From Cupriavidus pampae (lineage in GTDB: Bacteria; Pseudomonadota; Gammaproteobacteria; Burkholderiales; Burkholderiaceae), in NCBI RefSeq assembly GCF_914271485.1, contig NZ_CAJZAG010000011.1, forward strand, positions 186,001 to 250,000: a DNA stretch of 64,000 nucleotides. Reading direction: 5' to 3'. A model generated the notes under the pieces. That model saw nothing but the letters and a program-made list of their open reading frames with translations. It was not told the origin of the DNA and ran no database searches. How positions within the stretch are numbered: position 1 is the stretch's first letter; each line of letters starts with the position of its first letter. The position numbers were made by a program, and so were the translations under genes. Shown here piece after piece: positions 8,348 through 17,405 of the stretch.

Positions 8348-9925
8348 TCAGGCCTTCGACAGTTCGCCGTCGTTCAGACGCCAGAGCCCACGCGGGTTCG
8401 CGCGCTGCAGCGCTTCCGGCAACAACTCGTCAGGGAAGCCCTGGTACGTGACGGGCCGCAGGAATCGCTCGATCGCGCCCATGCCCACCGATGTAAAGCG
8501 GCTGTCCGAGGTGGCCGGGAACGGACCACCGTGGATGGTCGCGTACGAAACTTCCTGCGGATGCGCAAACGCGTTGATCACGATACGGCCGGTGCGGCGT
8601 TCGAGAATCGGCAGCAAACGCGTGGCCAGTGCATGGTCTGCGCGTTCCAGATGCATGGTCGCCGACAACTGACCGCGGAAACGGCGCGCGATGGCCAGCA
8701 GTTGCTCGTCGTCGCGCACGCGGACCAGCAGCGCCGACGGACCGAACACTTCGTCGAGCAGCGCGGGTGTGTCGAGCAGACGTGCGCCATCGACCTCGAA
8801 CAGGAACGACTGGCCATCCCACTCACCGGTAGGGCCGGCACCCGCGGCAATCTGCTCTGCGCCCGCGGCACGCTGCGCTTCGACGTTCTTGCGATAGGCG
8901 AGGTTGATGCCCGGCGTGAGCATGGTGCGCGCCTGCATCGCGCTGATGCGCTCGATCATCGCCTGCTTGAGCTCGCTGTAGCCAACACCGTCGATCGCCA
9001 GCAGAATCGCCGGCTTCAGGCACGCCTGGCCGACATTGACGAGCATGCGTTCGGCAAACCCATCACCGATGGTCGCGCCGCGTTCGAACAACGCGATTGG
9101 CAGGATAAACGTCGGATTGACGCTGGTCATCTCGGTGAATACCGGGATCGGATCGGGACGCTGCTGCGCGCGGCGGTACAGCGCCATGCCGCCGACTTCG
9201 GAGCCGGTAAATGTCACGCCCTTGATCAGCGGATGATCGACCAGCGCTTCGCCAATCGCATTGCCTTCGCCACGCACCATCGAGAACACGCCTTCATGCA
9301 GACCCGAATCCTTGACGGCCTGTTGAATCACGCGCGCCTGGATTTCCGAGCCACCCGGATGCGCGTTGTGTGCCTTGACGATGACGGGCGCGCCGGCGGC
9401 CAGCGCCGATGCGGTATCGCCACCGGCCACCGAGTACGAGATCGGGAAATTGCTCGCGCCGAAGATAGCGATCGGACCCACCGCGATCTTCTGCATGCGG
9501 TGATCCATGCGCGGACGCGGCTGACGCTCGGGCTGCGCGGGATCGATCGCGGCCTGACGGAAGCGGCCCTGCCGTACGACGGTGGCGAACTGACGGAATT
9601 GCGTCGCGCTCCTGGCGGCTTCGCCCAGGAACTGCGCGGCTGGCAGGCCAGTCTCGAGCGAAATGCGCTCGGCCAGTGCGGGCGCGTTGGCATCGAGGCC
9701 ATCCGCAATGCGATCGAGGAACGCCGCACGGACCTCGAGGCTGGTCGCATTGTAGCTATCGAACGCTTCGTCGGCCAGTTGCACCGCGCGTTCGACCTCG
9801 GCCGCGCCGCCCAGTGCGAAGTCCGGACCGAACTTTTCGTTGGTGGCTGGGTTGAGCGCCTGCAGGGTGCCCGCGGTGGCGCCCACTTCGCTGGCGCCGA
9901 TCAGAAGATTACCGGTGAGTTTCAT
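8348..9925 (-). CDS. alpha-ketoglutarate semialdehyde dehydrogenase-type aldehyde dehydrogenase
   Basis: A 525-residue NAD(P)-dependent aldehyde dehydrogenase of the KGSADH type III group, which oxidises 2,5-dioxopentanoate to 2-oxoglutarate in sugar-acid and hydroxyproline pathways. Visible motifs: FGASNFPISYSVAGGDTASA with Asn159, Lys184, PVFTEMTSVNP with general base Glu265, and VGQACLKPAI with nucleophile Cys302. The usual wording around the cysteine is GQFCTNPG, so ACLKP is a variant to note. The start overlaps the upstream cysteine hydrolase stop by four bases (ATGA), showing translational coupling. Confidence 0.85.
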   Translation of the reverse strand: MKLTGNLLIGASEVGATAGTLQALNPATNEKFGPDFALGGAAEVERAVQLADEAFDSYNATSLEVRAAFLDRIADGLDANAPALAERISLETGLPAAQFLGEAARSATQFRQFATVVRQGRFRQAAIDPAQPERQPRPRMDHRMQKIAVGPIAIFGASNFPISYSVAGGDTASALAAGAPVIVKAHNAHPGGSEIQARVIQQAVKDSGLHEGVFSMVRGEGNAIGEALVDHPLIKGVTFTGSEVGGMALYRRAQQRPDPIPVFTEMTSVNPTFILPIALFERGATIGDGFAERMLVNVGQACLKPAILLAIDGVGYSELKQAMIERISAMQARTMLTPGINLAYRKNVEAQRAAGAEQIAAGAGPTGEWDGQSFLFEVDGARLLDTPALLDEVFGPSALLVRVRDDEQLLAIARRFRGQLSATMHLERADHALATRLLPILERRTGRIVINAFAHPQEVSYATIHGGPFPATSDSRFTSVGMGAIERFLRPVTYQGFPDELLPEALQRANPRGLWRLNDGELSKA

Positions 9926-10563
9926 GCTGCGCTCCCTTGGGTCGTAGGCAGTGCTGCAATGACTTCTGCCGTGGTCAGGATTTCATGGGCGAACGTGGGA
10001 CCGTTCAACTGGTGGGCGGCGTGCATCAGCTCCTTGCTGAAGGCCGCCGTGGCATCGCGTACCAGCGTCACGTGATAGCCGAGTTCCATCGCGAAACGCG
10101 AGGTCGACTCGATGCAGGTATTGGCCAGCAGACCGATGACGATCACGTGCGTGACACCCTGCTGCTTGAGCTGGAAGTCGAGGTCGGTGTTGGCAAAGCC
10201 GCTCTGACCCCAGTGCTCCTGGATGATGATGTCGCCGTCCTGCGGCACGAAGTCGGGATGCCATTCGCCACCGAACTCGCCCTTGGCAAACGTATGACGC
10301 TGCTGAATCAGGCGTTGCGTGGGGTTCGGATGATCCCAGTTGTCGTAATCGCCGGGCTGCCAGCGACGATGCGGTACGTAGAACACCGGAATGTCCGACG
10401 CGCGGGCGGCGCCGACGGTGGCGCGCAGGTTGTCGATCAGCTTCACATCGTCAGCCACGTCGCGCAGCATCGGAAACAGCTTGCCGCCGTGGGAGAGGAA
10501 ATCGTTGTACGGATCGACCAGCAGCACGCCGGTTCTTTCCGCGGGATATACGGGGTTGGACAT
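9922..10563 (-). CDS. isochorismatase-family cysteine hydrolase
   Basis: A 213-residue cytoplasmic hydrolase. The catalytic Asp is in LLVDPYNDFLS, the middle residue region is IIIQEHWGQSGFANTDLD, and the nucleophilic Cys is in GLLANTCIESTSRF preceded by the usual non-proline cis-peptide region. This branch hydrolyses amides or related C-N bonds; the substrate is not readable. The ATG at 10563 is preferred because GGAG lies six bases before it, although an in-frame ATG exists at 10575. It is the first gene of the operon, and its promoter region contains a perfect 17-bp operator shared with the divergent HxlR gene. Confidence 0.85.
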   Translation of the reverse strand: MSNPVYPAERTGVLLVDPYNDFLSHGGKLFPMLRDVADDVKLIDNLRATVGAARASDIPVFYVPHRRWQPGDYDNWDHPNPTQRLIQQRHTFAKGEFGGEWHPDFVPQDGDIIIQEHWGQSGFANTDLDFQLKQQGVTHVIVIGLLANTCIESTSRFAMELGYHVTLVRDATAAFSKELMHAAHQLNGPTFAHEILTTAEVIAALPTTQGSAA

Positions 10564-10610
10564 GTTGGACTCCATTCGGACGCCGGGGCGCGTCGGTGAG
10601 TCGAAGTATA

Positions 10611-10627
10611 ACTATGAAAATCATAGT
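10611..10627. promoter_or_regulatory. HxlR operator 1
   Basis: A perfect inverted repeat ACTATGA-AAA-TCATAGT, 48 bases upstream of the hydrolase start. A near copy lies at 10700-10716 next to the HxlR start. HxlR-family dimers bind such short palindromes. Confidence 0.7.
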
Positions 10628-10699
10628 GTCAAGAAACACGAGGGATTGCGGGCGATGAGGCACACTCTCCCAGCTCGGCATACTCGCCGAATCTGTGTT

Positions 10700-10716
10700 A
10701 CTATGAAATCAATAGT
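10700..10716. promoter_or_regulatory. HxlR operator 2
   Basis: ACTATGAAATCAATAGT, same length and same half-sites (ACTAT/ATAGT) as the site at 10611-10627, placed 18 bases before the HxlR start. It would allow autoregulation. Confidence 0.65.
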
Positions 10717-10733
10717 GACTAGCGGAGGCGATC

Positions 10734-11228
10734 GTGACTGGCACGAAGCAAACGGCGGACACGAACTGTCCGGTGGCGCGTTCGGTCGATGTGGCCGGCG
10801 ATCGCTGGACCATCCTCGTGTTGCGCGAGCTCTATATGGGCGCGACGCGTTTCGAGGAAATCCAGATTCAGACCGAGGCCACGCCACAGATGCTGGCCTC
10901 GCGTCTCAAGGCGCTGGAGGCGGATGGCATGGTCGCGCGGCATCCGTACAGCGAGAAGCCGCTGCGCCATGAGTACCGGCTGACGGACAAGGGCTGGGCG
11001 TTCTACCCCGTTATCTACGCGCTGCGCGCGTTTGGGGAAAACTGGTGCAAGCACGATGAAGAGGTGGCGATGCACTTCGTGCACCGCGCCTGTGGTCATG
11101 ACGTCGGCCTTGCCAACGTGTGCCCACACTGTGGCGAACCGGTGGAGCGCAAGGATCTCGATGCGACGATGGGCGAACGCTTTGCTGCCGAACGCACGGC
11201 GCGGCGCGAAGCGTTCCGTCGCCGATAG
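10734..11228 (+). CDS. HxlR-family winged-helix regulator
   Basis: A 164-residue DNA-binding protein. NCPVARSVDVAGDRWTILVL is the HxlR hallmark with the conserved Cys near residue 12, which in relatives senses electrophiles or aldehydes. The wing reads HPYSEKPLRHEYRLTDKG. The C-terminus adds a putative zinc-ribbon-like tail with ACGHD and CPHCGEP. Start is GTG at 10734 behind GGAGG. It is divergent from the aldehyde dehydrogenase operon and two 17-bp operators lie between, so it probably represses that operon and itself, possibly responding to the aldehyde. Confidence 0.88.
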   Translation: MTGTKQTADTNCPVARSVDVAGDRWTILVLRELYMGATRFEEIQIQTEATPQMLASRLKALEADGMVARHPYSEKPLRHEYRLTDKGWAFYPVIYALRAFGENWCKHDEEVAMHFVHRACGHDVGLANVCPHCGEPVERKDLDATMGERFAAERTARREAFRRR

Positions 11229-11244
11229 GGTCAGAGCGCGTCGG

Positions 11245-12306
11245 TCAGCGGCGGAACCAGAGAATCGATAACGTTCCCGCCAGCACCAGCAGCAGTACCG
11301 AAGCCGCCGCAAACAGCGCGCTGATTTCAGTCTCCCTGCGCTCCAGCGCGAAGCGGGCCGTCAGTTGCCGATACACCTTGGTCAGGTCCGCAGCCGATCC
11401 CGCCTGAAAATACTCGCCACCGGTCAGGGTCGCCACCGCGCGCAACGCTGGCTCGTCGAGCTGCATAAAGTACGAAAGGCTGTTGTCGCCGCCGGTCACC
11501 CCCTGCGGCGAACCGAACCCCACGGTGTAGACCCGCACGCCGCGCTGCGCGGCCATACGTGCCGCCTCGATCGGATCCGGGCCGGTCGTGCGACGCCCGT
11601 CGCTGAGCAGGATCACCGCACCGTGCCGATATGAGCCAGGCTCCGCCGGCGGCCGTTCCTGCTGACGCTTGCGCGCCGCATCGGCGGCCGCGGCTTCGTC
11701 GAGCGAGCCGGGGCGGCTGCCACGCTCCCACGCGCCATTGAACAGGATGTTTTCGAGGTCGATTCCATCGTCCGGAAACAGCACCGCCAGCGCCTGGATC
11801 AAACCGCTTCCGGTTGCGGTCCCACGTTGAAGCTGGAACCGATCCAGTGCATCGAGCATGTCCTGCCGATTGTTCGTTGGCGGTTGCACGACCGTCGCCG
11901 TGGTGGCGAACGACACGATGCCCAGGCGCACACTGGACGGCAATTCCACAATGAGGTCACGCGCCGCCTGCTGCGCGGCGACGATGCGCGAGGGCGCCAC
12001 ATCGGTGGCTTCCATGCTGCGCGACGTATCGACGGCCAACACCAGCGTGAGCACATCAGCGGGCAATGTCACGGTTGCGCTGGGGCGCGCGCACGCGAGA
12101 ATCGCCGCAGTCAGTGCAAAAAAGAAAAGCAGAGGTGGGATGTGTCGCCGCAGACGTTGGCGAGGACCTAATGCAGCGCGCGGCAGAGCAAGGCTGGCAT
12201 AAAGGAGCGCGATTTTTTTCCGCCGAGCGAGCAGATACACGTAGGCGGCTGCCAGCAACGGGAGCGCAAGCAGCAACCAGAGCAATTGCGGCCAGATGAA
12301 CTGCAT
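11245..12306 (-). CDS. BatA-like VWA-domain membrane protein
   Basis: A 353-residue protein with an N-terminal membrane segment (FIWPQLLWLLLALPLLAAAY), a second at about residues 58-72, a von Willebrand A domain, and a C-terminal membrane helix ending in WFRR. The metal-ion site is intact: DTSRS at 93-97, a Thr in RGTATGSG, and Asp in LLSDGRR. The start ATG at 12306 follows AGGAG by 8 bases. It is clearly paralogous to the VWA gene at 15502 (same FLWPxLLWLL start, same VYTVGFG/IYTVGIG strand), but points the opposite way. The pair frames an HtrA-like protease, MoxR ATPase and DUF58 gene. Confidence 0.88.
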   Translation of the reverse strand: MQFIWPQLLWLLLALPLLAAAYVYLLARRKKIALLYASLALPRAALGPRQRLRRHIPPLLFFFALTAAILACARPSATVTLPADVLTLVLAVDTSRSMEATDVAPSRIVAAQQAARDLIVELPSSVRLGIVSFATTATVVQPPTNNRQDMLDALDRFQLQRGTATGSGLIQALAVLFPDDGIDLENILFNGAWERGSRPGSLDEAAAADAARKRQQERPPAEPGSYRHGAVILLSDGRRTTGPDPIEAARMAAQRGVRVYTVGFGSPQGVTGGDNSLSYFMQLDEPALRAVATLTGGEYFQAGSAADLTKVYRQLTARFALERRETEISALFAAASVLLLVLAGTLSILWFRR

Positions 12307-12380
12307 GCCGTGCTCCTTGGCGCGTAGACAAGAGGATGGTACTGTATTTTTGAAAGCGGTACGGGACGTCGGAGGCTGCA

Positions 12381-13445
12381 ATGAAGCGCGTGGCGATCTA
12401 CGGATGGATCTCGGTGGCGATCGCACTGGTGTTTGCGGCCGGTGTGGGGACCGTCTGGCTCACGCAGCCCAAGCTGCGCGTGCTGACCCAGGCAGATATC
12501 GACGCTGCCGTACTGCACACGCTGACGACGAAGAGTCTGCCGTCGCGCACTGCGCGCGCGGCGGAGGCGGTGCGCGAATCGGTGGTCGAGATTCGTGGCT
12601 ATTCGCCATCGGAGAAGACGCTCGCAGCCGCCTCCGCGCCAAACGCACCCAATATCGTCCCCAGGGACGACCCCAAATCCCGCAAGCCCGAGAAAAAAGC
12701 GGAAAAGAAGCCCGACAAGAAGGACCAGGGTCACGACCGCGCGGGCAAATCCGCCAAGCCGCCCCCACCCGGCCCCGCCCGGCCAGACGAACTGGCGAAG
12801 GATCCGGCGCGCGATGCCACGAAAGATCCGACCGGTGGCAGGGACAAGTCCAACGACAAGCGCAAGGAAGCCACCGGCCCCAAGGGTGCGCCGGCGGGCG
12901 ATGACGAGCCGAGCCACATCGGTTCGGGTGTGGTGGTGACCGAGAGTGGCACCGTCATCACCAACTATCACGTGGTTGCTGGCGCGCGACGCATCGAAGT
13001 CCGGTTCCATGACGGTTACATCGCCGAGGCCACAGTGGTGCAGGCGATTCCCGAGAAGGACCTCGCCATCATCAAGCCGATGTCGATTCCCGACGATCTG
13101 CCTGCGGCCACGCTCGGCAACAGTCGCGACCTGGCGCCGGGGTCGGAAGTCGTTGCGGTCGGCTTCCCGTTCGGCATCGGTCCGTCTGTTTCCGCCGGTG
13201 TAGTCTCCGGCCTCGATCGAGAATTCATCTCGCCGGACAGCAAGGTCAAGCTGGACAAGCTGATCCAGTTCGACGCCGCGGCCAACCCCGGCAATTCGGG
13301 CGGTCCGCTCGTCAACATGAACGGCGAGGTGGTCGGCATCGTCACCGCCATTCTCAACCCCAGTCAAAGCGGCACCTTTATCGGCATCGGCTTTGCCATC
13401 ACGATCGAAAGTGCCGGCGGTTCCCTCGGATCTTCTCCTTTCTAA
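12381..13445 (+). CDS. membrane-anchored HtrA-like serine protease without PDZ domain
   Basis: A 354-residue S1C trypsin-like protease. Residues 7-28 form a signal anchor, residues about 90-175 are a Lys/Pro/Asp-rich low-complexity linker, and the protease domain follows. The triad is complete: His197 in NYHVVAG, Asp227 in EKDLAII, Ser306 in NPGNSGGPL. The chain ends soon after the last barrel strand, so there is no PDZ domain. It is divergent from one VWA gene (start codons 74 bases apart) and is followed after 13 bases by moxR, suggesting that it works in the same envelope module. Confidence 0.88.
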   Translation: MKRVAIYGWISVAIALVFAAGVGTVWLTQPKLRVLTQADIDAAVLHTLTTKSLPSRTARAAEAVRESVVEIRGYSPSEKTLAAASAPNAPNIVPRDDPKSRKPEKKAEKKPDKKDQGHDRAGKSAKPPPPGPARPDELAKDPARDATKDPTGGRDKSNDKRKEATGPKGAPAGDDEPSHIGSGVVVTESGTVITNYHVVAGARRIEVRFHDGYIAEATVVQAIPEKDLAIIKPMSIPDDLPAATLGNSRDLAPGSEVVAVGFPFGIGPSVSAGVVSGLDREFISPDSKVKLDKLIQFDAAANPGNSGGPLVNMNGEVVGIVTAILNPSQSGTFIGIGFAITIESAGGSLGSSPF

Positions 13446-13458
13446 GACGCGGAGGCCT

Positions 13459-14472
13459 ATGAACGACCAAGCCCGTGGTGCTGCGGACAGCGCCAACATG
13501 ATGGAGCGCCTGCTGTTCGAGGTGAAACGTGTCGTAGTCGGTCAGGACCATTTTCTCGAGCGCGTGCTGGTGGCGATGCTCGCGGGCGGCCACCTGCTCG
13601 TGGAGGGCGTGCCGGGGCTCGCCAAGACACTGACGGTGAACACGCTCGCGCGCACGATGAGCGGTACGTTCAAGCGCATCCAGTTCACGCCCGACCTGTT
13701 GCCGGCGGATCTGATCGGTACGCGCATGTACAACCAGGGCACCGGCGAGTTTTCTACCGTGCGCGGCCCGGTGTTCGCGAACCTGCTGCTGGCCGATGAA
13801 ATCAATCGGGCACCGGCCAAGGTCCAGAGCGCGTTGCTCGAGGTCATGCAGGAGAAGCAGGTGACGATCGCCGGGGAAACGCACCGTGTGCCGACGCCGT
13901 TCCTCGTGATGGCCACGCAGAACCCGATCGAGACCGAAGGCACGTACCCGCTGCCGGAAGCGCAGGTGGACCGCTTCATGATGAAGGTGCTGGTCGGTTA
14001 TCCGAGCGAGGAAGAAGAGGTTGTCATCGTCAACCGCGTGACGGGGCCGCGCATCAATGTCGGCGCCATCGCCACGCCGGAACTGCTGGCCGGTCTGCAG
14101 GAGGAATGCCGCCGCGTGTACGTGGACCCAGGGTTGATCCAATACGCGGTGCGCATGGTGGCCGCCACGCGCAAACCCAGCGCGTACGGGCTGGGCGACA
14201 TGGACCGCTACGTGACATTTGGCGCGAGCCCGCGCGCGACCATCGGCCTGATCGAGGGCGCACGCGCGCTGGCGTATCTGCGCGCACGGCACTACGCGCT
14301 GCCCGAAGACGTGATCGACCTCGTGCCCGACGTGCTGCGTCACCGGCTGGCGCTATCTTACGAAGCGATGTCCGACGGCGTCACGCCCGATCAATTGATT
14401 GCGCGCATCCTGCAGGTATTGCCTGTACCCGAACGGCCGTTGGAATCCCATGTTCGGGCGGCTGCGCGGTAA
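13459..14472 (+). CDS. MoxR-family AAA+ ATPase
   Basis: A 337-residue cytoplasmic ATPase. Walker A is GVPGLAKT (residues 50-57), Walker B LLLADEINR (109-117), and sensor 1 is MATQNPIETEGTYPLPEAQ with DRF after it. MoxR ATPases act as chaperones that assemble or activate partners carrying VWA domains. Start ATG at 13459 follows GGAGG directly. Its last 23 bases overlap the DUF58 gene, and VWA follows, giving the standard MoxR-DUF58-VWA order. Confidence 0.95.
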   Translation: MNDQARGAADSANMMERLLFEVKRVVVGQDHFLERVLVAMLAGGHLLVEGVPGLAKTLTVNTLARTMSGTFKRIQFTPDLLPADLIGTRMYNQGTGEFSTVRGPVFANLLLADEINRAPAKVQSALLEVMQEKQVTIAGETHRVPTPFLVMATQNPIETEGTYPLPEAQVDRFMMKVLVGYPSEEEEVVIVNRVTGPRINVGAIATPELLAGLQEECRRVYVDPGLIQYAVRMVAATRKPSAYGLGDMDRYVTFGASPRATIGLIEGARALAYLRARHYALPEDVIDLVPDVLRHRLALSYEAMSDGVTPDQLIARILQVLPVPERPLESHVRAAAR

Positions 14473-15502
14473 GCGCGAGCGCGGGCAGAGCGCCGCGCCC
14501 CCTTCTCCCCCGCCAGTGCCGGAGTCCGGCGAGCGCGCGGGGCTCGGTGCGAGCCATACCGAGGCGCTCGTGCGCCGGCTCGAATGGACCGTGGTGCGTC
14601 GGCTCGACGGGTTGCTGCAGGGCGACTACCGTACGCTGTTCCGCGGCTTCGGCCTCGACCTTGCCGATCTGCGCGAATATCAACCCGGCGACGACGTGCG
14701 TCATATCGACTGGAACGTAACGGCACGGCTGCAGGTACCGCATGTGCGCGAGTTTCAGGAGGATCGCGAGGTATCGGTCTGGTTCCTGCTCGACCTCAGC
14801 GGCTCCATCGGCTTTGGCTCGGGCGAGGTGACCAAGCGCGATCTGTTGAGCGATTTCACCACGGTGATGGGATCGCTGCTCACGCGCTATGGCAATCGCG
14901 TTGGCGCGGTGCTTTATGGTGGCTCGCACGGCAAGAACGATGGCAAGACCAAGGACGCTGGCGCCGCCGTGATTCCGGCGCGCGCCGGTCGCCGTCATCT
15001 GCTGCATCTGATCGACCGCATGCGCGCGACGCCATCAGCTTCACCGGGCGACACACAGTTGCGCGATCTGCTCGATCGCGCGCGCGGCGTGGCGCAGCGC
15101 CGCTCGGTGATGTTCGTGGTCTCCGATTTCATCAGCACGCCGGGATGGCAGGAGGCGCTCGGCATGCTGGCGCGTCGTCACGAGGTGGTGGCGGTGCGGC
15201 TTGTCGATCCGCTGGAGACCGCGATGCCCGACCTCGGCCTCGTGGTGTTGCAGGATGCGGAGACTGGCGAGCAACTGTTCGTCGACACACACGATCCCGC
15301 TTTCAGAAAACGCTTTGCCGAAGTTGCCGAGGCACGTGAGGCGGAACTGCGCCAGGGCTTTGCACGCGCTGGCGTGGCATGCCTGACGCTATCCACGTAT
15401 GCGCGGCTCGATCTCGCGCTGCTGCACTTCGCGCGTCAGCAACATCATCGGCAGAATGCCGGCCGAGCCGCCGCCGAGAGCGCGGTCAAAGGAGCGGTCT
15501 GA
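14450..15502 (+). CDS. DUF58 domain protein
   Basis: A 350-residue protein carrying the DUF58 hallmark YQPGDDVRHIDWN at residues 77-89, followed by a VWA-like fold (VWFLLDLSGSIGFGSG, then SVMFVVSDFIS). The N-terminus is Pro-rich and probably flexible. DUF58 proteins are constant partners of MoxR ATPases; no enzymatic activity is known. The start overlaps moxR by 23 bases and the stop overlaps the next VWA start as TGATG, so the three are translated as a coupled unit. Confidence 0.93.
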   Translation: MFGRLRGKRERGQSAAPPSPPPVPESGERAGLGASHTEALVRRLEWTVVRRLDGLLQGDYRTLFRGFGLDLADLREYQPGDDVRHIDWNVTARLQVPHVREFQEDREVSVWFLLDLSGSIGFGSGEVTKRDLLSDFTTVMGSLLTRYGNRVGAVLYGGSHGKNDGKTKDAGAAVIPARAGRRHLLHLIDRMRATPSASPGDTQLRDLLDRARGVAQRRSVMFVVSDFISTPGWQEALGMLARRHEVVAVRLVDPLETAMPDLGLVVLQDAETGEQLFVDTHDPAFRKRFAEVAEAREAELRQGFARAGVACLTLSTYARLDLALLHFARQQHHRQNAGRAAAESAVKGAV

Positions 15503-16590
15503 TGGACGCGATGGAGCGCCTGCCCGTCCTCAGCTTTCTGTGGCCCAGCCTGCTGTGGTTGCTCACGCTCGTGGTGTTGCTGGCGGCAGGATACGTATGG
15601 CTCGATGCGCGACGGCGGCGCACCGCCATCGCGTATCCCGCGTTGAAGACGATCGGGCTCGTGCCCAAATCCGGCGCGGGATGGCGGCGGCATGTGCCAC
15701 CGGTGCTGGCGCTATTGGCGCTGACATCGCTCGTGGTGGCAATCGCGCGACCGCAGGCCGTGCTGGTCTTGCCGTCGCGCATCGAGACCGTGATCCTCGT
15801 TATCGATCTGTCGGGCAGCATGCGCGCGCAGGATATCAAGCCAAGCCGCATTCGCGCGGCACAGCAGGCGGCCAAGGTACTCGTCAACGCGCAGCCCGCG
15901 CGCGTGAGCACTGGCGTGGTGGCAATGGCCGGCACCGCGGCGCTGGCACAGGCACCGAGCCGCAGAAAGGATGAAGTGACGATGGCGATCGATCGTCTGC
16001 AGCCGCAGGGCGGCACGGCGCTCGGCAACGGTTTGCTGATCGCGTTGACCGCGCTGCTACCGCAACTGAACAACGATGCCGCGCGCATGCTCAGCGACGA
16101 TGAGGATGCGATTCCGGTACGCAAGCCGAAATCCGCGGCCGGCGCGGCAAGCGCCGGCGCTGCGTCCGCGCCGGAAGCCGCGCAGCCGGGATCTTATGCA
16201 GCAGGTGCGATCGTGCTGTTCTCGGACGGCGAAAGCAACGCCGGCCCCGCCGCGATGCAGGCCGCGAAACTGGCTGCGGAGAACGGTGTGCGCATCTACA
16301 CCGTGGGGATTGGCACCACCGACGGCGTCGTGCTCAAGGTGGACGGCCTGTCGTCACGCGTCAAGCTCGACGAACAGGCACTCAAGCAGGTGGCCGACGC
16401 CACCAACGGCGAATACTTCCGCCTTGAAGACGCGAGCAAGCTGAGCAGGGTCTACGAGGCGCTACACGCCAAGCTCGCGATGGGCAAGCGCGACCAGATC
16501 GAAGTCACCGCATTCTTCGCTGCGTTCGGCGCGCTGCTGGCAACGATCGCCGGCATGCTGTCGCTGTGGTGGTTCGGGCGCGTGTTGTAA
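15502..16590 (+). CDS. BatA-like VWA-domain membrane protein
   Basis: A 362-residue protein with membrane helices near residues 12-34 and 65-82 and a C-terminal helix ending WWFGRVL. The VWA metal site is DLSGS (102-106), with Thr in GGTALGNG and Asp in LFSDGES. An Ala-rich insertion near residues 212-232 interrupts the domain. It is translationally coupled to DUF58 by a TGATG overlap. It is the paralogue of the inverted VWA gene at 11245. BatB-E partners with TPR or BatD domains are absent from this cluster. Confidence 0.92.
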   Translation: MDAMERLPVLSFLWPSLLWLLTLVVLLAAGYVWLDARRRRTAIAYPALKTIGLVPKSGAGWRRHVPPVLALLALTSLVVAIARPQAVLVLPSRIETVILVIDLSGSMRAQDIKPSRIRAAQQAAKVLVNAQPARVSTGVVAMAGTAALAQAPSRRKDEVTMAIDRLQPQGGTALGNGLLIALTALLPQLNNDAARMLSDDEDAIPVRKPKSAAGAASAGAASAPEAAQPGSYAAGAIVLFSDGESNAGPAAMQAAKLAAENGVRIYTVGIGTTDGVVLKVDGLSSRVKLDEQALKQVADATNGEYFRLEDASKLSRVYEALHAKLAMGKRDQIEVTAFFAAFGALLATIAGMLSLWWFGRVL

Positions 16591-16736
16591 CTGCAATGCA
16601 CCGCGCGATGTCGGCTCGTTCGGCCCAACAGGCGCCGTCTTGCGACGCGGCGGCCAGAACGAGACGATCACGAAGTTTGTGTCGCTATTGCGGGCTGAGG
16701 CGGCGGTACGTTGAAGGCTATGCCCCCCTCTGCCGC

Positions 16737-17405
16737 TCACTTCCTAAGACTCCCAAATGCATTTCGCAGAGTCGCGATTCGCAAGACATCCGCATCGAAG
16801 ACCGGAGTGGCCGTGCTCGTAGCCCAATCAAGAAACTGCCAAAGCGGCTCCGCGACGGCGCGCACTGGCAATACCGCGCAGCCCGGAAGAAGCGCTATTG
16901 CCAACCCGTCGGGCGCATAGGACGGTTGCCGGTCGAGCCAGGAAATTTCGATATCGTCGCCCACGCGACGAAAGTAAACGTCCGGGTAAAGCGCGCTCGA
17001 GTCGGCCGCCCGCAGCGCATGCCGTTGCCACCATTCTTGCGTTAGCTTGTATAGATCATGCTCGGCATCGCTCGACGACGCGATTGTCCGCTTGATTGCC
17101 GAGATCGTCGCAACGGCGGCGGAGTCTCCAGACTTATCAAGCCACGCGTACCCTTCCTCATGAAAAAGCCACGTCCATGACGTGATCAACCAGTCCAGCA
17201 CCGGTGACAGGTACCACGACAAGTGATCTCGCGAGGATTGGCCGAACCGGTTCTCTGTCAGAACCTGATTACCCACGGTGATACGCAAATCGCCCGTAGA
17301 CCATCCGTCGTCAAGCGGCAGCCGATCGCGCGCCTCGATGTCACTCGTCCATCGTGCGGAGATTTCGAATCGATCTGGTGAGCCAAAGGTAATGAAATCG
17401 TTCAT
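16737..17405 (-). CDS. unrecognised 222-residue protein, possible N-terminal part of an ImmA/IrrE-type protein
   Basis: A 222-residue acidic protein rich in Trp. Segments such as LRITVGNQVLTENRF, HLSWYLSPVLDWLITSWTW, LFHEEGYAW and RRVGDDIEISWLDRQ recall, from memory, the N-terminal domain that precedes the metallopeptidase part in some large ImmA/IrrE-family proteins. No HExxH zinc motif is present and the chain ends where such a protein would continue. Its start overlaps the stop of the 148-residue gene upstream by four bases. Base composition is less GC-rich than the flanking core genes. No function is claimed. Confidence 0.55.
   Translation of the reverse strand: MNDFITFGSPDRFEISARWTSDIEARDRLPLDDGWSTGDLRITVGNQVLTENRFGQSSRDHLSWYLSPVLDWLITSWTWLFHEEGYAWLDKSGDSAAVATISAIKRTIASSSDAEHDLYKLTQEWWQRHALRAADSSALYPDVYFRRVGDDIEISWLDRQPSYAPDGLAIALLPGCAVLPVRAVAEPLWQFLDWATSTATPVFDADVLRIATLRNAFGSLRK

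Noticed and set aside
8027..10075. A 682-codon open frame on the + strand
   Set aside because: Antisense to the aldehyde dehydrogenase and hydrolase, which are linked by an ATGA overlap and share an operator.
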